Assembly (NCBI GenBank): GCA_030428705.1
Contig: JAUIDI010000002.1
Coordinates: 124,001 to 188,000 of the forward strand
Reading direction: 5' to 3'
DNA length: 64,000 nucleotides
From: Bacteroidia bacterium
Lineage (GTDB): Bacteria; Bacteroidota; Bacteroidia; Flavobacteriales; Flavobacteriaceae
The position numbers and the translations under genes are program-made. Of this stretch, positions 9,744 to 18,656 are shown piece after piece (the first letter of the stretch is position 1; each line of letters opens with the position of its first letter). Below the pieces are notes generated by a model that did not search any database, was not told the DNA's origin, and worked only from the letters and a program-made list of their open reading frames with translations.

Positions 9744-11156
9744 ATGGGAAAAAAAGTTCTTTTAATTGGGTTGTTATTTGCAGGGGTTGTATCGTTCGGC
9801 CAAAACTGTCCGAGAATCCAAAATCCTTCGAACGGTTCCGTCGGCGTACCGGTGAACACTACGATTACCTGGAATCAGGTTAGCGGTATAGACGGGTACC
9901 TGATTTCCCTAGGTACGACCCCAGGTGGAACGGATATCCTCAATCGTAGGTCGGCTGGGCTTGTAAACTCATTTACACCTGAATTGGGCTTGCCTGATGA
10001 TACCCTCATATATGTCACCATAAGTTTATTCATTACTAATGGCCAATTGGTCGAATGTCCCGGTGAAACTTTTACGACCGAAGACGTTACAACTCCACCA
10101 AATTGCACACAATTGGCAAATGATCAAGATTCGGGAAGTGATGCCGGTAAGGTTCACTGGGCCTATGCCCCGACCGCAACAGGTTACCGGATAACCATAG
10201 GAACTTCTCCAAACGGTAGCGAAGTGGCAAATAATATCGATGTGGGCAATGTATTGTCCTACAGGCCTGAAAATGGTCTTCCGTTAGATCAAGAACTCTT
10301 TATAAAAGTTGTACCCTATAATGAAAATGGTGAGGCTACAAATTGTCCTACACAAAATATAACCTACAGTGAACCCGAATTGGATTGCACTCCTTTTATA
10401 CCGTTTTTGGATATTCCAGGTCAAATAGGGATTTGTCGGGATGGTACTATGGCCATAGACCCGCATCAAATGTTGGCCGCATCCGGTTTTCGGTGGTTCA
10501 AAAAGAATGACGATAATACCGAAACCTTGCTTTCCGACAATGATATTTTCTTTCCATCCTTACCGGGTGAATATCGTTTTGAGGCCTTCAATATTATCAA
10601 TGAAAACGGGGTCGATATTGAATGCTCCGATTCAAGGGAAATAACGGTTCTATTATCCGAAGCACCCATTATTGAGTCGGTACACATTGAAAGAAAACCC
10701 ATGGGACTGGAAATAGAGGTACGGGTTCGTGGAACTGGCGAATATGAATACGCACTAAATCGTGAAAACGGACCATATCAACCTATGCCCATGTTTCAAG
10801 GGATAATGGACGGACAACATATTGTTTTTGTAAGAGATAGAAATGGCTGCGGAATGGATAATCGGGTAATCGAACTCGATCTGTCACCAAAAAACTTTCC
10901 CGCCTTTTTTACCCCGAACCAAGATGGCATCAATGATTTCTGGCAGTTCAAGCCTTCATCAGAAAGTGGGGAGGTAAACGTGGAGTATATCAGAATTTAT
11001 GATCGATACGGTAACTTGTTAAAACAGTTGGATCCGAATTCCCAAGGATGGGATGGGTCGTTCAAAGGAAGACGTTTACCTGAATCGGATTATTGGTACT
11101 TGGCCGCCTCGTTTAGCGGACAGCAAATAAAGGGCCATTTCACCCTTAAACGATAG
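9744..11156 (+). CDS. Secreted fibronectin-like repeat protein, type B T9SS sorting
   Basis: I chose the ATG at 9744 because it gives a clean signal peptide (MGKKVLLIGLLFAGVVSFGQ); an ATG at 9720 would add eight residues. The 470-residue product carries two tandem Fn3-like modules of about 95 residues, each with the pattern VxxTITWxxVxGxxGY and LGTTPGGTDI or GTSPNGSEVA, then an Ig-like domain and the type B sorting domain (FFTPNQDGINDFW, GWDGSFKGRRLP, final GHFTLKR). It is a clear paralogue of the following gene and shares its C-terminal third with the preceding one. Likely a cell-surface or released adhesion-type protein. Confidence 0.88.
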   Translation: MGKKVLLIGLLFAGVVSFGQNCPRIQNPSNGSVGVPVNTTITWNQVSGIDGYLISLGTTPGGTDILNRRSAGLVNSFTPELGLPDDTLIYVTISLFITNGQLVECPGETFTTEDVTTPPNCTQLANDQDSGSDAGKVHWAYAPTATGYRITIGTSPNGSEVANNIDVGNVLSYRPENGLPLDQELFIKVVPYNENGEATNCPTQNITYSEPELDCTPFIPFLDIPGQIGICRDGTMAIDPHQMLAASGFRWFKKNDDNTETLLSDNDIFFPSLPGEYRFEAFNIINENGVDIECSDSREITVLLSEAPIIESVHIERKPMGLEIEVRVRGTGEYEYALNRENGPYQPMPMFQGIMDGQHIVFVRDRNGCGMDNRVIELDLSPKNFPAFFTPNQDGINDFWQFKPSSESGEVNVEYIRIYDRYGNLLKQLDPNSQGWDGSFKGRRLPESDYWYLAASFSGQQIKGHFTLKR

Positions 11157-11194
11157 ACTTTTTGGTAATTTTCAATAGTCGAATTTCATTTATA

Positions 11195-12649
11195 ATGCCC
11201 AAAAAAGTGCTCTATTTCGGATTATTACTTCTTGGGATGGTTTCTCAAGCCCAAGAATGCCCCGTTATATTTTATCCTTCCGATGGAACAACCGAGGTGC
11301 CTGTCGACGTCACCATTTCATGGCCGGAAATAGAGGGAATAAATGGCTATCTGCTGTCTTTGGGAACAACTCCCGGCGGCAACGACATAATCAACAGAGA
11401 AGTACTGGGGTTGACGAATTTCTACAAACCACCTGTAGGCTTGCCTGAAAGCACCCACATCTATGTAAGTCTGAGCATCATTCAATCTAACACCATACCA
11501 ATGGCTTGCAATGTAATCAGTTTTACAACATCCGATGTGACCACACCTCCACCCTGTACCATTTTGGCGGCACCCGATGACGATGCGGCCAATGTAACGG
11601 TGGTAACCGACATTATATGGAATTACGCCCCGACCGCCACAAGTTATAATCTTTCCATTGGAACATCCGAAGGTGGAACGGAGATTTTGGATAATTTGAA
11701 TGTAGGCAACGTACTTTCATATGACCCTCCGGTCGATTTACCGCAAGATGTACGAATTTACGTAACCGTACGTCCTGAAAATGAAAACGGAATTGCCGAA
11801 CCCTGCAATGAAGAAAGCTTTTTTACTGGGGCCATACATGATCCCTGTGAAGAGGAAGATCCTCTTACCGGCGAAACAAGAACGTTAGGTCCTGAAATAG
11901 AATTTCCCAGCCTATTTATTAAGTGTAAGGATAGCCCGCCTATTGATGTCATGGCAGATGGCGGGGCGGATGGGTATCGTTGGTACCGAATTGAAAACGG
12001 CAACGAGACATTACTCTCCCAAAGTCGTAATTTTCAAATAACGGAAGCAGGTAATTATTTTCTCGAAGCATACAATACAATTGACCGATCGGGCACCACC
12101 ATAGAATGTTCAAGTATCAATAATTTCAATGTCATTCCCTCAGAATCTGCCATTATAGAATCCGTGGATATCAGAAAATTGACCGCTGGTAAACAGGTTA
12201 CTATAAATGTTACAGGGATAGGGGATTACGAGTACGCCATGGACGCCGAAAATGGCCCTTATCAAAATGACCCCTCTTTTTACAATGTTCCGGAAGGACC
12301 TCATGTGGTATTCGTGCGTGACAAAAATGGTTGTGGCATTGTTTCGCAACTGATTGAACGAGGTCTCAAATCAGAAGATTTTCCTACTTTCTTTACCCCC
12401 AATCATGATGGCTTCAATGATTTCTGGCAGTTTGTTCGACCTGATGAGATCAAGGACATTTCAGAGGTACTCAAAGGGTACATCTCGATATTTGACCGCT
12501 ATGGCAATCTTTTGTTCCAATTGGACCCTAATTCAAAGGGATGGGATGGAAATTTCAAGGGCAGGCCGTTACCATCATCGGACTATTGGTTCAGGGCGGT
12601 TTCTACGGCTCAACAAGAAATAACCGGTCATTTTACGCTGAAACGATAG
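11195..12649 (+). CDS. Secreted fibronectin-like repeat protein, paralogue of the preceding gene
   Basis: The start is set at the ATG at 11195, which opens a signal peptide (MPKKVLYFGLLLLGMVSQAQ); the frame extends to a TTG at 11162. The 484-residue product has the same order as its upstream neighbour: signal peptide, two Fn3-like modules (VDVTISWPEIEGINGYLL, then VVTDIIWNYAPTATSYNL), an Ig-like domain, and a type B T9SS domain (FFTPNHDGFNDFW, final GHFTLKR). The two genes are 38 bases apart and almost collinear, indicating tandem duplication. The cysteines in the Fn3-like and Ig-like parts are retained in both copies. Confidence 0.88.
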   Translation: MPKKVLYFGLLLLGMVSQAQECPVIFYPSDGTTEVPVDVTISWPEIEGINGYLLSLGTTPGGNDIINREVLGLTNFYKPPVGLPESTHIYVSLSIIQSNTIPMACNVISFTTSDVTTPPPCTILAAPDDDAANVTVVTDIIWNYAPTATSYNLSIGTSEGGTEILDNLNVGNVLSYDPPVDLPQDVRIYVTVRPENENGIAEPCNEESFFTGAIHDPCEEEDPLTGETRTLGPEIEFPSLFIKCKDSPPIDVMADGGADGYRWYRIENGNETLLSQSRNFQITEAGNYFLEAYNTIDRSGTTIECSSINNFNVIPSESAIIESVDIRKLTAGKQVTINVTGIGDYEYAMDAENGPYQNDPSFYNVPEGPHVVFVRDKNGCGIVSQLIERGLKSEDFPTFFTPNHDGFNDFWQFVRPDEIKDISEVLKGYISIFDRYGNLLFQLDPNSKGWDGNFKGRPLPSSDYWFRAVSTAQQEITGHFTLKR

Positions 12650-12704
12650 ATTAAAATACAGCTTCACCTAAAACAATACCGGTGGTCTTTCGTATTTTTA
12701 TGAA

Positions 12705-14693
12705 ATGAAATTTAAAGTGGTTTCAGAGTTCAGACCGACCGGTGACCAGCCAGAGGCCATCAAACAGTTGGTAGAGGGAATCGAGACAAGCGAACGTTAT
12801 CAAACTTTGCTTGGGGTAACAGGTTCAGGTAAGACATTTACGGTTGCCAACGTCATTGAGAAAGTACAACGCCCGACACTGGTCTTGGCCCATAACAAGA
12901 CATTGGCAGCGCAGCTTTATTCGGAATTCAAACAGTTTTTTCCTGAAAATGCGGTCGAATACTTTGTCTCATATTACGACTACTATCAGCCTGAGGCTTT
13001 TATTCCCACAACAGGACTTTATATCGAAAAAGACCTTTCGATCAACGAGGATATTGAAAAACTAAGGCTTAGCACGACTTCTTCGTTACTGTCCGGGCGA
13101 CGCGATGTTTTGGTCGTCGCCTCCGTATCGTGTCTATACGGTATCGGAAACCCGATAGAATTTCAAAAAAATGTAATCGCCCTTGAAAGAGATCAGGTCA
13201 TTTCCCGAACAAAGTTCCTGCACCAATTGGTACAGAGTCTCTATTCAAGGACCACTGCCGATTTCAGAAATGGTAATTTCAGGGTCAAAGGTGATGTCGT
13301 AGATGTTTTTCCAAGTTATGCCGACCATGCTTTCCGTATTCATTTTTTTGGGGATGAAATAGAGGAAATAGAGGCATTTGACCCATTCAACAATACTATT
13401 ATCGAGGTTTATGAGCGACTGACCATTTATCCGGCCAATATGTTCGTTACCTCGCAGGACGTACTTCAAAACGCGATACATCAGATACAGGATGATTTGG
13501 TCGCCCAGGTCGATTATTTCAAGGAAATAGGGAAACCTTTGGAAGCCAAACGTTTGGAAGAACGTACCAATTTCGACCTAGAGATGATCCGTGAATTGGG
13601 GTACTGCTCCGGTATTGAGAACTATTCCCGGTATCTCGATGGCCGTGAGGCGGGTACCCGCCCATTCTGTCTTTTGGATTATTTCCCGGATGATTACTTA
13701 ATGGTGGTCGATGAAAGCCATGTGACCATTCCCCAAGTGCATGCCATGTACGGTGGCGATCGGTCAAGAAAGGAAAATCTCGTGGAATATGGTTTTCGAT
13801 TACCTGCGGCGATGGATAACCGGCCCTTAAAATTTGAGGAATTCGAAGCTTTGCAGAATCAGGTAATCTATGTAAGCGCAACTCCCGCTGATTATGAACT
13901 GCAACTTAGCCAAGGTGTTTACGTAGAACAGGTAATTCGTCCGACGAGCCTTTTAGATCCCATTATCGAGGTCAGACCCAGCTTGAACCAAATCGATGAT
14001 CTCGTCGAAGAGATACAACAACGCGTAGAGAAAGACGAACGAACCCTGGTTACAACACTTACCAAGCGTATGGCGGAAGAATTGGCCAAATATTTGGCGC
14101 GGATCAATATACGATGTCGCTACATTCACAGTGATGTCGATACTTTGGAACGTGTCGAGATCATGCAAGATCTTAGAAAAGGCATATTCGATGTGCTTAT
14201 CGGAGTGAACCTTCTTCGTGAAGGCTTGGACCTGCCCGAAGTCTCTTTGGTGGCAATTCTCGATGCCGACAAAGAAGGATTTTTGCGAAGCAACCGTTCA
14301 TTGACCCAAACCGTGGGTCGCGCCGCAAGACATTTAAATGGTAAAGCAATCATGTACGCGGACAAGATTACGGAAAGTATGCAGAAGACGATCGATGAAA
14401 CCAATTACCGAAGGGAGAAACAGACCTCCTACAATTCGGAACATAATATTACCCCCAAGTCATTGAACAAAAGTCTGGATAGTGCCCTGGCCAAAAATTC
14501 GGTTTCCACATACCATTTTGAAAAAGAAGAGTTGCGTGCCGCCGAACCCGATCTGGAATATTTGACCAAGGAACAAGTGGAAAAATTGATTCGGGAAAAA
14601 CGTAAGGCGATGGAAAAAGCAGCCAAAGAATTGGATTTTATGCAAGCTGCAAAACTACGTGACGAAATAAAAATGTTGCAAGAACAGGAGTGA
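12705..14693 (+). CDS. uvrB: UvrABC system protein B
   Basis: The 662-residue helicase-like subunit of nucleotide excision repair, loading onto damaged DNA handed over by UvrA and recruiting UvrC. Walker A is GVTGSGKTFT (about residues 39-48). The damage-probing beta-hairpin is present as SYYDYYQPEAFIP (about 92-105). The DEAD-like box is VVDESH (about 338), and the helicase motif V/VI region contains LLREGLDLPEVS and QTVGRAARH. The C-terminal UVR motif, which contacts UvrC, is visible as AAKELDFMQAAKLRDEI. Length is normal. No LexA-like operator is evident upstream. Confidence 0.97.
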   Translation: MKFKVVSEFRPTGDQPEAIKQLVEGIETSERYQTLLGVTGSGKTFTVANVIEKVQRPTLVLAHNKTLAAQLYSEFKQFFPENAVEYFVSYYDYYQPEAFIPTTGLYIEKDLSINEDIEKLRLSTTSSLLSGRRDVLVVASVSCLYGIGNPIEFQKNVIALERDQVISRTKFLHQLVQSLYSRTTADFRNGNFRVKGDVVDVFPSYADHAFRIHFFGDEIEEIEAFDPFNNTIIEVYERLTIYPANMFVTSQDVLQNAIHQIQDDLVAQVDYFKEIGKPLEAKRLEERTNFDLEMIRELGYCSGIENYSRYLDGREAGTRPFCLLDYFPDDYLMVVDESHVTIPQVHAMYGGDRSRKENLVEYGFRLPAAMDNRPLKFEEFEALQNQVIYVSATPADYELQLSQGVYVEQVIRPTSLLDPIIEVRPSLNQIDDLVEEIQQRVEKDERTLVTTLTKRMAEELAKYLARINIRCRYIHSDVDTLERVEIMQDLRKGIFDVLIGVNLLREGLDLPEVSLVAILDADKEGFLRSNRSLTQTVGRAARHLNGKAIMYADKITESMQKTIDETNYRREKQTSYNSEHNITPKSLNKSLDSALAKNSVSTYHFEKEELRAAEPDLEYLTKEQVEKLIREKRKAMEKAAKELDFMQAAKLRDEIKMLQEQE

Positions 14694-14737
14694 AATTCCA
14701 AACATTTTTTGCACCTTTAGGTAAAATTCCCACTTAA

Positions 14738-14751
14738 TTGATAAATATCAA
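14738..14751 (+). promoter_or_regulatory. Perfect CRP/FNR-type box TTGAT-N4-ATCAA
   Basis: TTGATAAATATCAA is an exact match to the FNR-family consensus TTGATnnnnATCAA and is itself a 14-base palindrome. It sits in a 164-base AT-rich spacer, centred about 113 bases before the ATG of the M20 peptidase gene at 14858. Which Crp/Fnr protein might bind cannot be told from here. Confidence 0.45.
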
Positions 14752-14857
14752 TATTTTGATTAAATAATATTATTCATATTTCTGATTTATAATATTTTAG
14801 GTATTATTTTTAGACAAGACTAAATTGAATTTTATTAAGGATTTGAAGAGATTTTAA

Positions 14858-16393
14858 ATGATAATCGGCAAGCGAAATACGACATTTCAAATTTCGGCGA
14901 TCTTGTTTTTTTTCGTCAGTTTTCTTTGTGCTCAAAAGTTGTCTTCCGAGGAAATCAAAATCGCTGCCAACGAGAAATTTTTAGAGTCCGTTTTTGAATT
15001 GAATTCATTTTTGGAAATTCCGAACGATGGTCATTTTCCAGATCAGATTACTGCCAATCTAAAAAAATGTGAGTCGTATTTCTCCCAACTTGGGTTTACT
15101 GTAGAGACCATTTCGACAGAAGGTGCTCCCCTACTCTTTGCCGAAAAAAGGTTCCGTAAAAAAGCGAAGACCATACTTTTTTATCTACAGATCGACGGAC
15201 AACCGGTCGACACCACAAAATGGGATCAGCCAGATCCGTTCAAACCGGTTCTGAAAAAACAGCAAAACGGGAAATGGGAAACAATCGGGTTTGATCATCT
15301 GAAAAACGAGTTTGATCCCGATTGGCGGATTTTTGCTCGTTCGGCATCCGATTCCAAAGGTCCGGCCATGGCATTTATAAGTGCCCTGAAAATCTTGGAC
15401 AAAAAAAGAATAACCCCGCAATTCAATATTAAGGTAATTATGGATTTTCAAGAGGAAATGGGATCCCCCCACCTTCCGAAAGCCGTATCCGAAAATAGAG
15501 AATTGCTCAATGCCGACATGCTCTTCATTATGGATGGTACCCGTCATGTATCCAACTTGCCCACTTTGACCTTTGGTGCCAGAGGTATTGCCACGGCGAC
15601 CTTAAAAGTATTCGGTCCTCGTTACCCGTTGCACAGTGGGCAGTATGGAAACTTTGCCCCTAATCCGGTTTTTAAGATGGCCAAATTATTGGCCGGTCTT
15701 AAAGATGAGAACGGCAGGGTGACACTTTCGGGTTTCTATGACGGAATAACGTTAAGCGAACCGGAAAAACGACGATTGAACGATGTTCCCGAACATAGGG
15801 ACAGTATCTTGGCACGTATCGGTATGGCCGACGCCGATGGCCTCGGCAACACCTATCAGGAAGCTTTGCAGTACCCATCGCTGAATATCAGGGGACTGAA
15901 TGCCGCATGGGTAGGAAAAGAAGTTCGGACCGTAATCCCTTCGGAAGCGATTGCCGAAATCGATATGCGCCTCGTGCCCGAATCGGACGGCAAACGCCTC
16001 ATGGAACTTTTGAAATCTTATGTTCGAGAACAGGGTTATCATTTGGTGGATTCCATCCCTACGGAAGAAGAACGAAAAAAATATCCAAAACTGGCATCGT
16101 TCACCTATCGTCTGGGCTCCTTGCCCTTTCGTACCAAAATGGATTCTGAAATCGGGGATTTTTTGAACAGGGCGACGTATAAAGTCTTTGGCGATCAGGT
16201 GGTCAATATGCGTACTACGGGCGGATCACAGCCCATGTCACCTTTTATCACCACATTGAATATTCCCGCCGTATCCATTCGTATTCCAAATCCCGACAAC
16301 AATATCCATAGCCCCAACGAGAATTTACGTCTCGGTAATTTTTTGGAGGGAATTATAACATGTCTGGCAATTCTGGACGAGCCGATTAAATAA
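14858..16393 (+). CDS. Secreted M20-family metallopeptidase-like protein with altered first zinc motif
   Basis: A 511-residue protein with a signal peptide ending FVSFLCAQ, so it acts in the periplasm or outside. It aligns with M20 dipeptidases: ARSASDSKGPA (metal-bridging Asp retained, about residue 165), QEEMGSPHL (about 205; catalytic and metal Glu), HSGQYGNFAPNP (about 265) and the last metal His in IHSPNE (about 488). The first motif, usually GHxDxxPV, reads LQIDGQPV, so its zinc His is Gln. Either zinc binding differs or the active site has been re-purposed. It lies behind a CRP/FNR-like box and is followed by a strong hairpin. Confidence 0.85.
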   Translation: MIIGKRNTTFQISAILFFFVSFLCAQKLSSEEIKIAANEKFLESVFELNSFLEIPNDGHFPDQITANLKKCESYFSQLGFTVETISTEGAPLLFAEKRFRKKAKTILFYLQIDGQPVDTTKWDQPDPFKPVLKKQQNGKWETIGFDHLKNEFDPDWRIFARSASDSKGPAMAFISALKILDKKRITPQFNIKVIMDFQEEMGSPHLPKAVSENRELLNADMLFIMDGTRHVSNLPTLTFGARGIATATLKVFGPRYPLHSGQYGNFAPNPVFKMAKLLAGLKDENGRVTLSGFYDGITLSEPEKRRLNDVPEHRDSILARIGMADADGLGNTYQEALQYPSLNIRGLNAAWVGKEVRTVIPSEAIAEIDMRLVPESDGKRLMELLKSYVREQGYHLVDSIPTEEERKKYPKLASFTYRLGSLPFRTKMDSEIGDFLNRATYKVFGDQVVNMRTTGGSQPMSPFITTLNIPAVSIRIPNPDNNIHSPNENLRLGNFLEGIITCLAILDEPIK

Positions 16394-16423
16394 GAAAGCG
16401 TCTCCAAGAACGGAGACGCTTTC
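16394..16423. terminator. Strong 12-bp hairpin between convergent genes
   Basis: GAAAGCGTCTCC and GGAGACGCTTTC form a perfect 12-bp stem around a six-base loop, starting directly after the stop codon of the M20 gene. No long T-run follows on either strand, but the position between convergent genes fits a bidirectional terminator. Confidence 0.6.
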
Positions 16424-16500
16424 CAAACTAACCAACTAAACCAACCATTATGTATGTTCCACCTAGAACGATGAAACGAAACATAATTTTTTAAATACCC

Positions 16501-16926
16501 TTATTTGATCTCGATCATCCTTTTAGGCTTGGGCAATGCTTCTTTTCGCTTTGGAAGTGTAAATCGAAGCAACCCATCAACATAATCGGCTTTGATTTTA
16601 TCCTCATCAATGGTCTCAGGCAAGGTAAATGCCCTTCTGAAAGAGGTAAACCCGAATTCCTTACGGGTATAGTTGTCTTCTTTCACCTCGTTTTCAGATT
16701 TCATTTCAGAGGAAATAGTCAATACATTGTTATCGATTTCTATATTGAAATCTTCTTTTTTTCTACCGGGTACGGCAAGCTCAAGTTCGAAATCCTTTTC
16801 ATTCTCCTTGATATTCACCGCCGGAACACTGGTATTATAATTTTCCATACCACCAAACCAATCGGGCTTGAAAATTTCATTCATCAGCGAAGGAAACACC
16901 AAATTATTTCTTTTAACGATACTCAT
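16501..16926 (-). CDS. Small heat shock protein, Hsp20/alpha-crystallin family
   Basis: A 141-residue ATP-independent chaperone that holds unfolding proteins. The alpha-crystallin domain covers about residues 35-130, with PAVNIKENEKDFELELAVPG at its start and AFTLPETIDEDKIKA in the middle. The C-terminal anchor (I/V)-x-(I/V) is represented by the PKPKRMIEIK ending. The N-terminus (VKRNNLVFPSLMNEIF) is short and aromatic, as in bacterial class A Hsp20. It converges with the M20 gene. No CIRCE-type element is seen in the 153-base upstream spacer. Confidence 0.93.
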   Translation of the reverse strand: MSIVKRNNLVFPSLMNEIFKPDWFGGMENYNTSVPAVNIKENEKDFELELAVPGRKKEDFNIEIDNNVLTISSEMKSENEVKEDNYTRKEFGFTSFRRAFTLPETIDEDKIKADYVDGLLRFTLPKRKEALPKPKRMIEIK

Positions 16927-17079
16927 GTCTTTATAATTTAGATTAAACTTTGTTTTTTATTCCTAAATAGACAAATCATGTACCATTGACAAATAACTGT
17001 CTTTATGTCCTGTTTTCAAGACGATATACTGCCAAAATGACCTATTTGTTTCCAAAAAGGATATTCTTCTGAGAAAATT

Positions 17080-17481
17080 TTAGTTATAATGTGCCTTGAA
17101 GATATCTATGAGCACGTTTGGAGGTATCACCTTATTAGGGTATTCATGCATGATAGTGAGCACTTGCTGAATTGCAGAAGGGGGCAAACCCATACCTAAG
17201 CCGATGTTGTGCAGACGATTGATTTCCTTTGGTTCTTGAACCTCATCGACATTCATCAGCAAGACCAGGCGATGAAACTGGAGAATTCGATCGGCCTGTG
17301 ATTTGGGTATGATATGTTCCGCTTTCTTTTGAAACAAGGAATCGAAGGTCTCACGATCGACTCCGAGGTGGGCGGCCACTTCGAGTAGAAAGTTGTATTC
17401 CGGCTCTTTAACCGCCCCATCTACCTTGGCAAAGGCTATCATTTCCGACAAAATACTCAGTTTTTCTTCGTAGCTGCCCAT
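17080..17481 (-). CDS. TerB-like (tellurite resistance B fold) protein
   Basis: A 133-residue all-helical protein of TerB/DjlA-N type. The start LSILSEMIAFAKVDGAVKEPE (split here as LSILSEMIAFAKVDG, then AVKEPE) contains the acidic DG-x-x-x-x-E pattern typical of the metal-binding site in this family. A second half, NVDEVQEPKEINRLHNIG, repeats the pattern, so the protein looks like an internal duplication. No signal peptide. The role in Bacteroidota is unknown; tellurite resistance should not be assumed. The divergent DUF1456 gene starts 132 bases away. Confidence 0.75.
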   Translation of the reverse strand: MGSYEEKLSILSEMIAFAKVDGAVKEPEYNFLLEVAAHLGVDRETFDSLFQKKAEHIIPKSQADRILQFHRLVLLMNVDEVQEPKEINRLHNIGLGMGLPPSAIQQVLTIMHEYPNKVIPPNVLIDIFKAHYN

Positions 17482-17613
17482 ATCTGAACGTTTCTTAATT
17501 GAAAAATCCTTATGAATATAACATTAAATATGGTCTTTTCGTATAGGAAGCTACTTCGGTGACCAAGGTCGTTCACAATAATTATTTTATAATACCTTGC
17601 GAAAAAATAATAA

Positions 17614-17976
17614 ATGGACAACAACGATATTTTCAAAAAGCTCAGGGTAGCTTTGAAACTAAGGGATGATGAAATCATCGATATTCTAAAATTGGTCGAT
17701 TTCAATATCTCAAAAAGTGAACTTGGGGCGTTCTTTAGAAAAGAAGACCATCCAAATTATATGGATTGCGGCGACCAGGTGCTCCGCAATTTCCTTAACG
17801 GACTGGTCATCCATTTGCGGGGTACCAAAGAAAATCCTAAAAATCCGGGAGAAGTACTTTTAAGGCAAAAAACCGTAAACAAAGAAAAGCCAAAACCCGT
17901 TTATAAGGCCGTACAGCGAAAGAAGATGGACAAGGACATCAGCTATGTAAAATATAAGAACAAAAAAAAATCCTGA
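17614..17976 (+). CDS. DUF1456 family protein (YehS-like)
   Basis: A 120-residue protein with two copies of the roughly 50-residue DUF1456 helical unit: DIFKKLRVALKLRDDEIIDI near the N-terminus and LRNFLNGLVIHLRG near residue 65. The conserved LGAFFRKEDHPNY lies between. The C-terminus is strongly basic (KYKNKKKS), consistent with nucleic-acid binding, which is inference. The stop codon lies inside a bidirectional hairpin terminator. Confidence 0.85.
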   Translation: MDNNDIFKKLRVALKLRDDEIIDILKLVDFNISKSELGAFFRKEDHPNYMDCGDQVLRNFLNGLVIHLRGTKENPKNPGEVLLRQKTVNKEKPKPVYKAVQRKKMDKDISYVKYKNKKKS

Positions 17977-18000
17977 TAGACCTTTCCATCAGGATTTTTT
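17965..18000. terminator. Bidirectional terminator overlapping the DUF1456 stop codon
   Basis: An A-run, TCCTGAT (17971-17977), a ten-base loop, ATCAGGA (17988-17994) and a T-run form a hairpin that ends transcripts in both directions. The TGA stop of the DUF1456 gene is part of the left arm; the leftward gene ends 17 bases beyond. Confidence 0.8.
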
Positions 18001-18016
18001 CCAGTTTAAATTGAGT

Positions 18017-18367
18017 TTATCCTTCTGTGATACGTACCGGTATTGTAAAGGCCCTGCCTTCTTTGTAAGCGGCATTCTCTACTTTTTTGTAGTTCAACCT
18101 ACTCTTGACAAAACCTTCAAGAACCTCGTTATCGGTATCTACCGATAAGACCACAATTTCTTTGTCGTTGTTCAAAATGAACTTCACATTGGCGGTCCAA
18201 TCACCTTTCTCCAATACGAATGAATTATCATCCAACAAATCGGCTATCTGGGTAGATAGGCTTTTTGAAGGATCGGCTTTTTTGGAGTTTTTCTTTGAAT
18301 CGTTGGCAAAAATACTCCCTGTTGCAAGTAGCATCGCAGCTACCATTAATACACTAAATTTTCTCAT
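18017..18367 (-). CDS. Small secreted protein, possibly TonB-C-like fold
   Basis: I do not recognise a named family. The 116-residue product has a clear signal peptide (MRKFSVLMVAAMLLATGSIFA). After a lysine- and serine-rich linker, residues about 55-116 show the rhythm ANVKFILNNDKEIVVLSV, then VKSRLNYKKV, then FTIPVRI. This resembles the strand-helix-strand pattern of TonB C-terminal domains, seen in many small flavobacterial periplasmic proteins. That relation is inference. It is monocistronic, with a 289-base upstream spacer and a shared terminator downstream. Confidence 0.65.
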   Translation of the reverse strand: MRKFSVLMVAAMLLATGSIFANDSKKNSKKADPSKSLSTQIADLLDDNSFVLEKGDWTANVKFILNNDKEIVVLSVDTDNEVLEGFVKSRLNYKKVENAAYKEGRAFTIPVRITEG

Positions 18368-18656
18368 GACTTGTTTGTTTTTTAATCCCGTACTTATGGT
18401 ATCAGGATTTGATTAATGATTGATGATATTACTAAAAAGACGTCGCAGAATTAAGAATGTTACATTGAAATGTTATTTTAACAAATAATTAATCATTTTT
18501 CTTTTTCTTCGACGCTGTAAAATTAACGGGAAGGAAGATTACATACAATTGAAAACAAGAAGGTTAACCGTTATTTAAAACAGATAACATTTGCGCAATA
18601 CTGGAAACAAAAAAAGGCCATGTTTTCACATGGCCTTTACATTAATATGTAATTTT
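18368..18656. other. 289-base intergenic stretch, AT-rich, with the sucC terminator
   Basis: No reading frame with a convincing start is seen. The right part holds the sucC terminator (18613-18638). The remainder is AT-rich and should contain the promoter of the small secreted gene at 18367, but no clean TAnnTTTG box is visible on the minus strand. Confidence 0.6.
18613..18638 (-). terminator. Rho-independent terminator of sucC
   Basis: Read leftward, AAAGGCCATGT, a four-base loop and ACATGGCCTTT form an 11-bp stem followed by a run of T. It lies 18 bases after the sucC stop codon. Confidence 0.9.

Noticed and set aside
13519-13881. Minus-strand frame opposite uvrB
   Set aside because: Shadow frame within conserved helicase motifs.
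16927-17079. CIRCE or other heat-shock operator before hsp20
   Set aside because: No long dyad with the CIRCE arms; only one TTTAGA half-site is visible.
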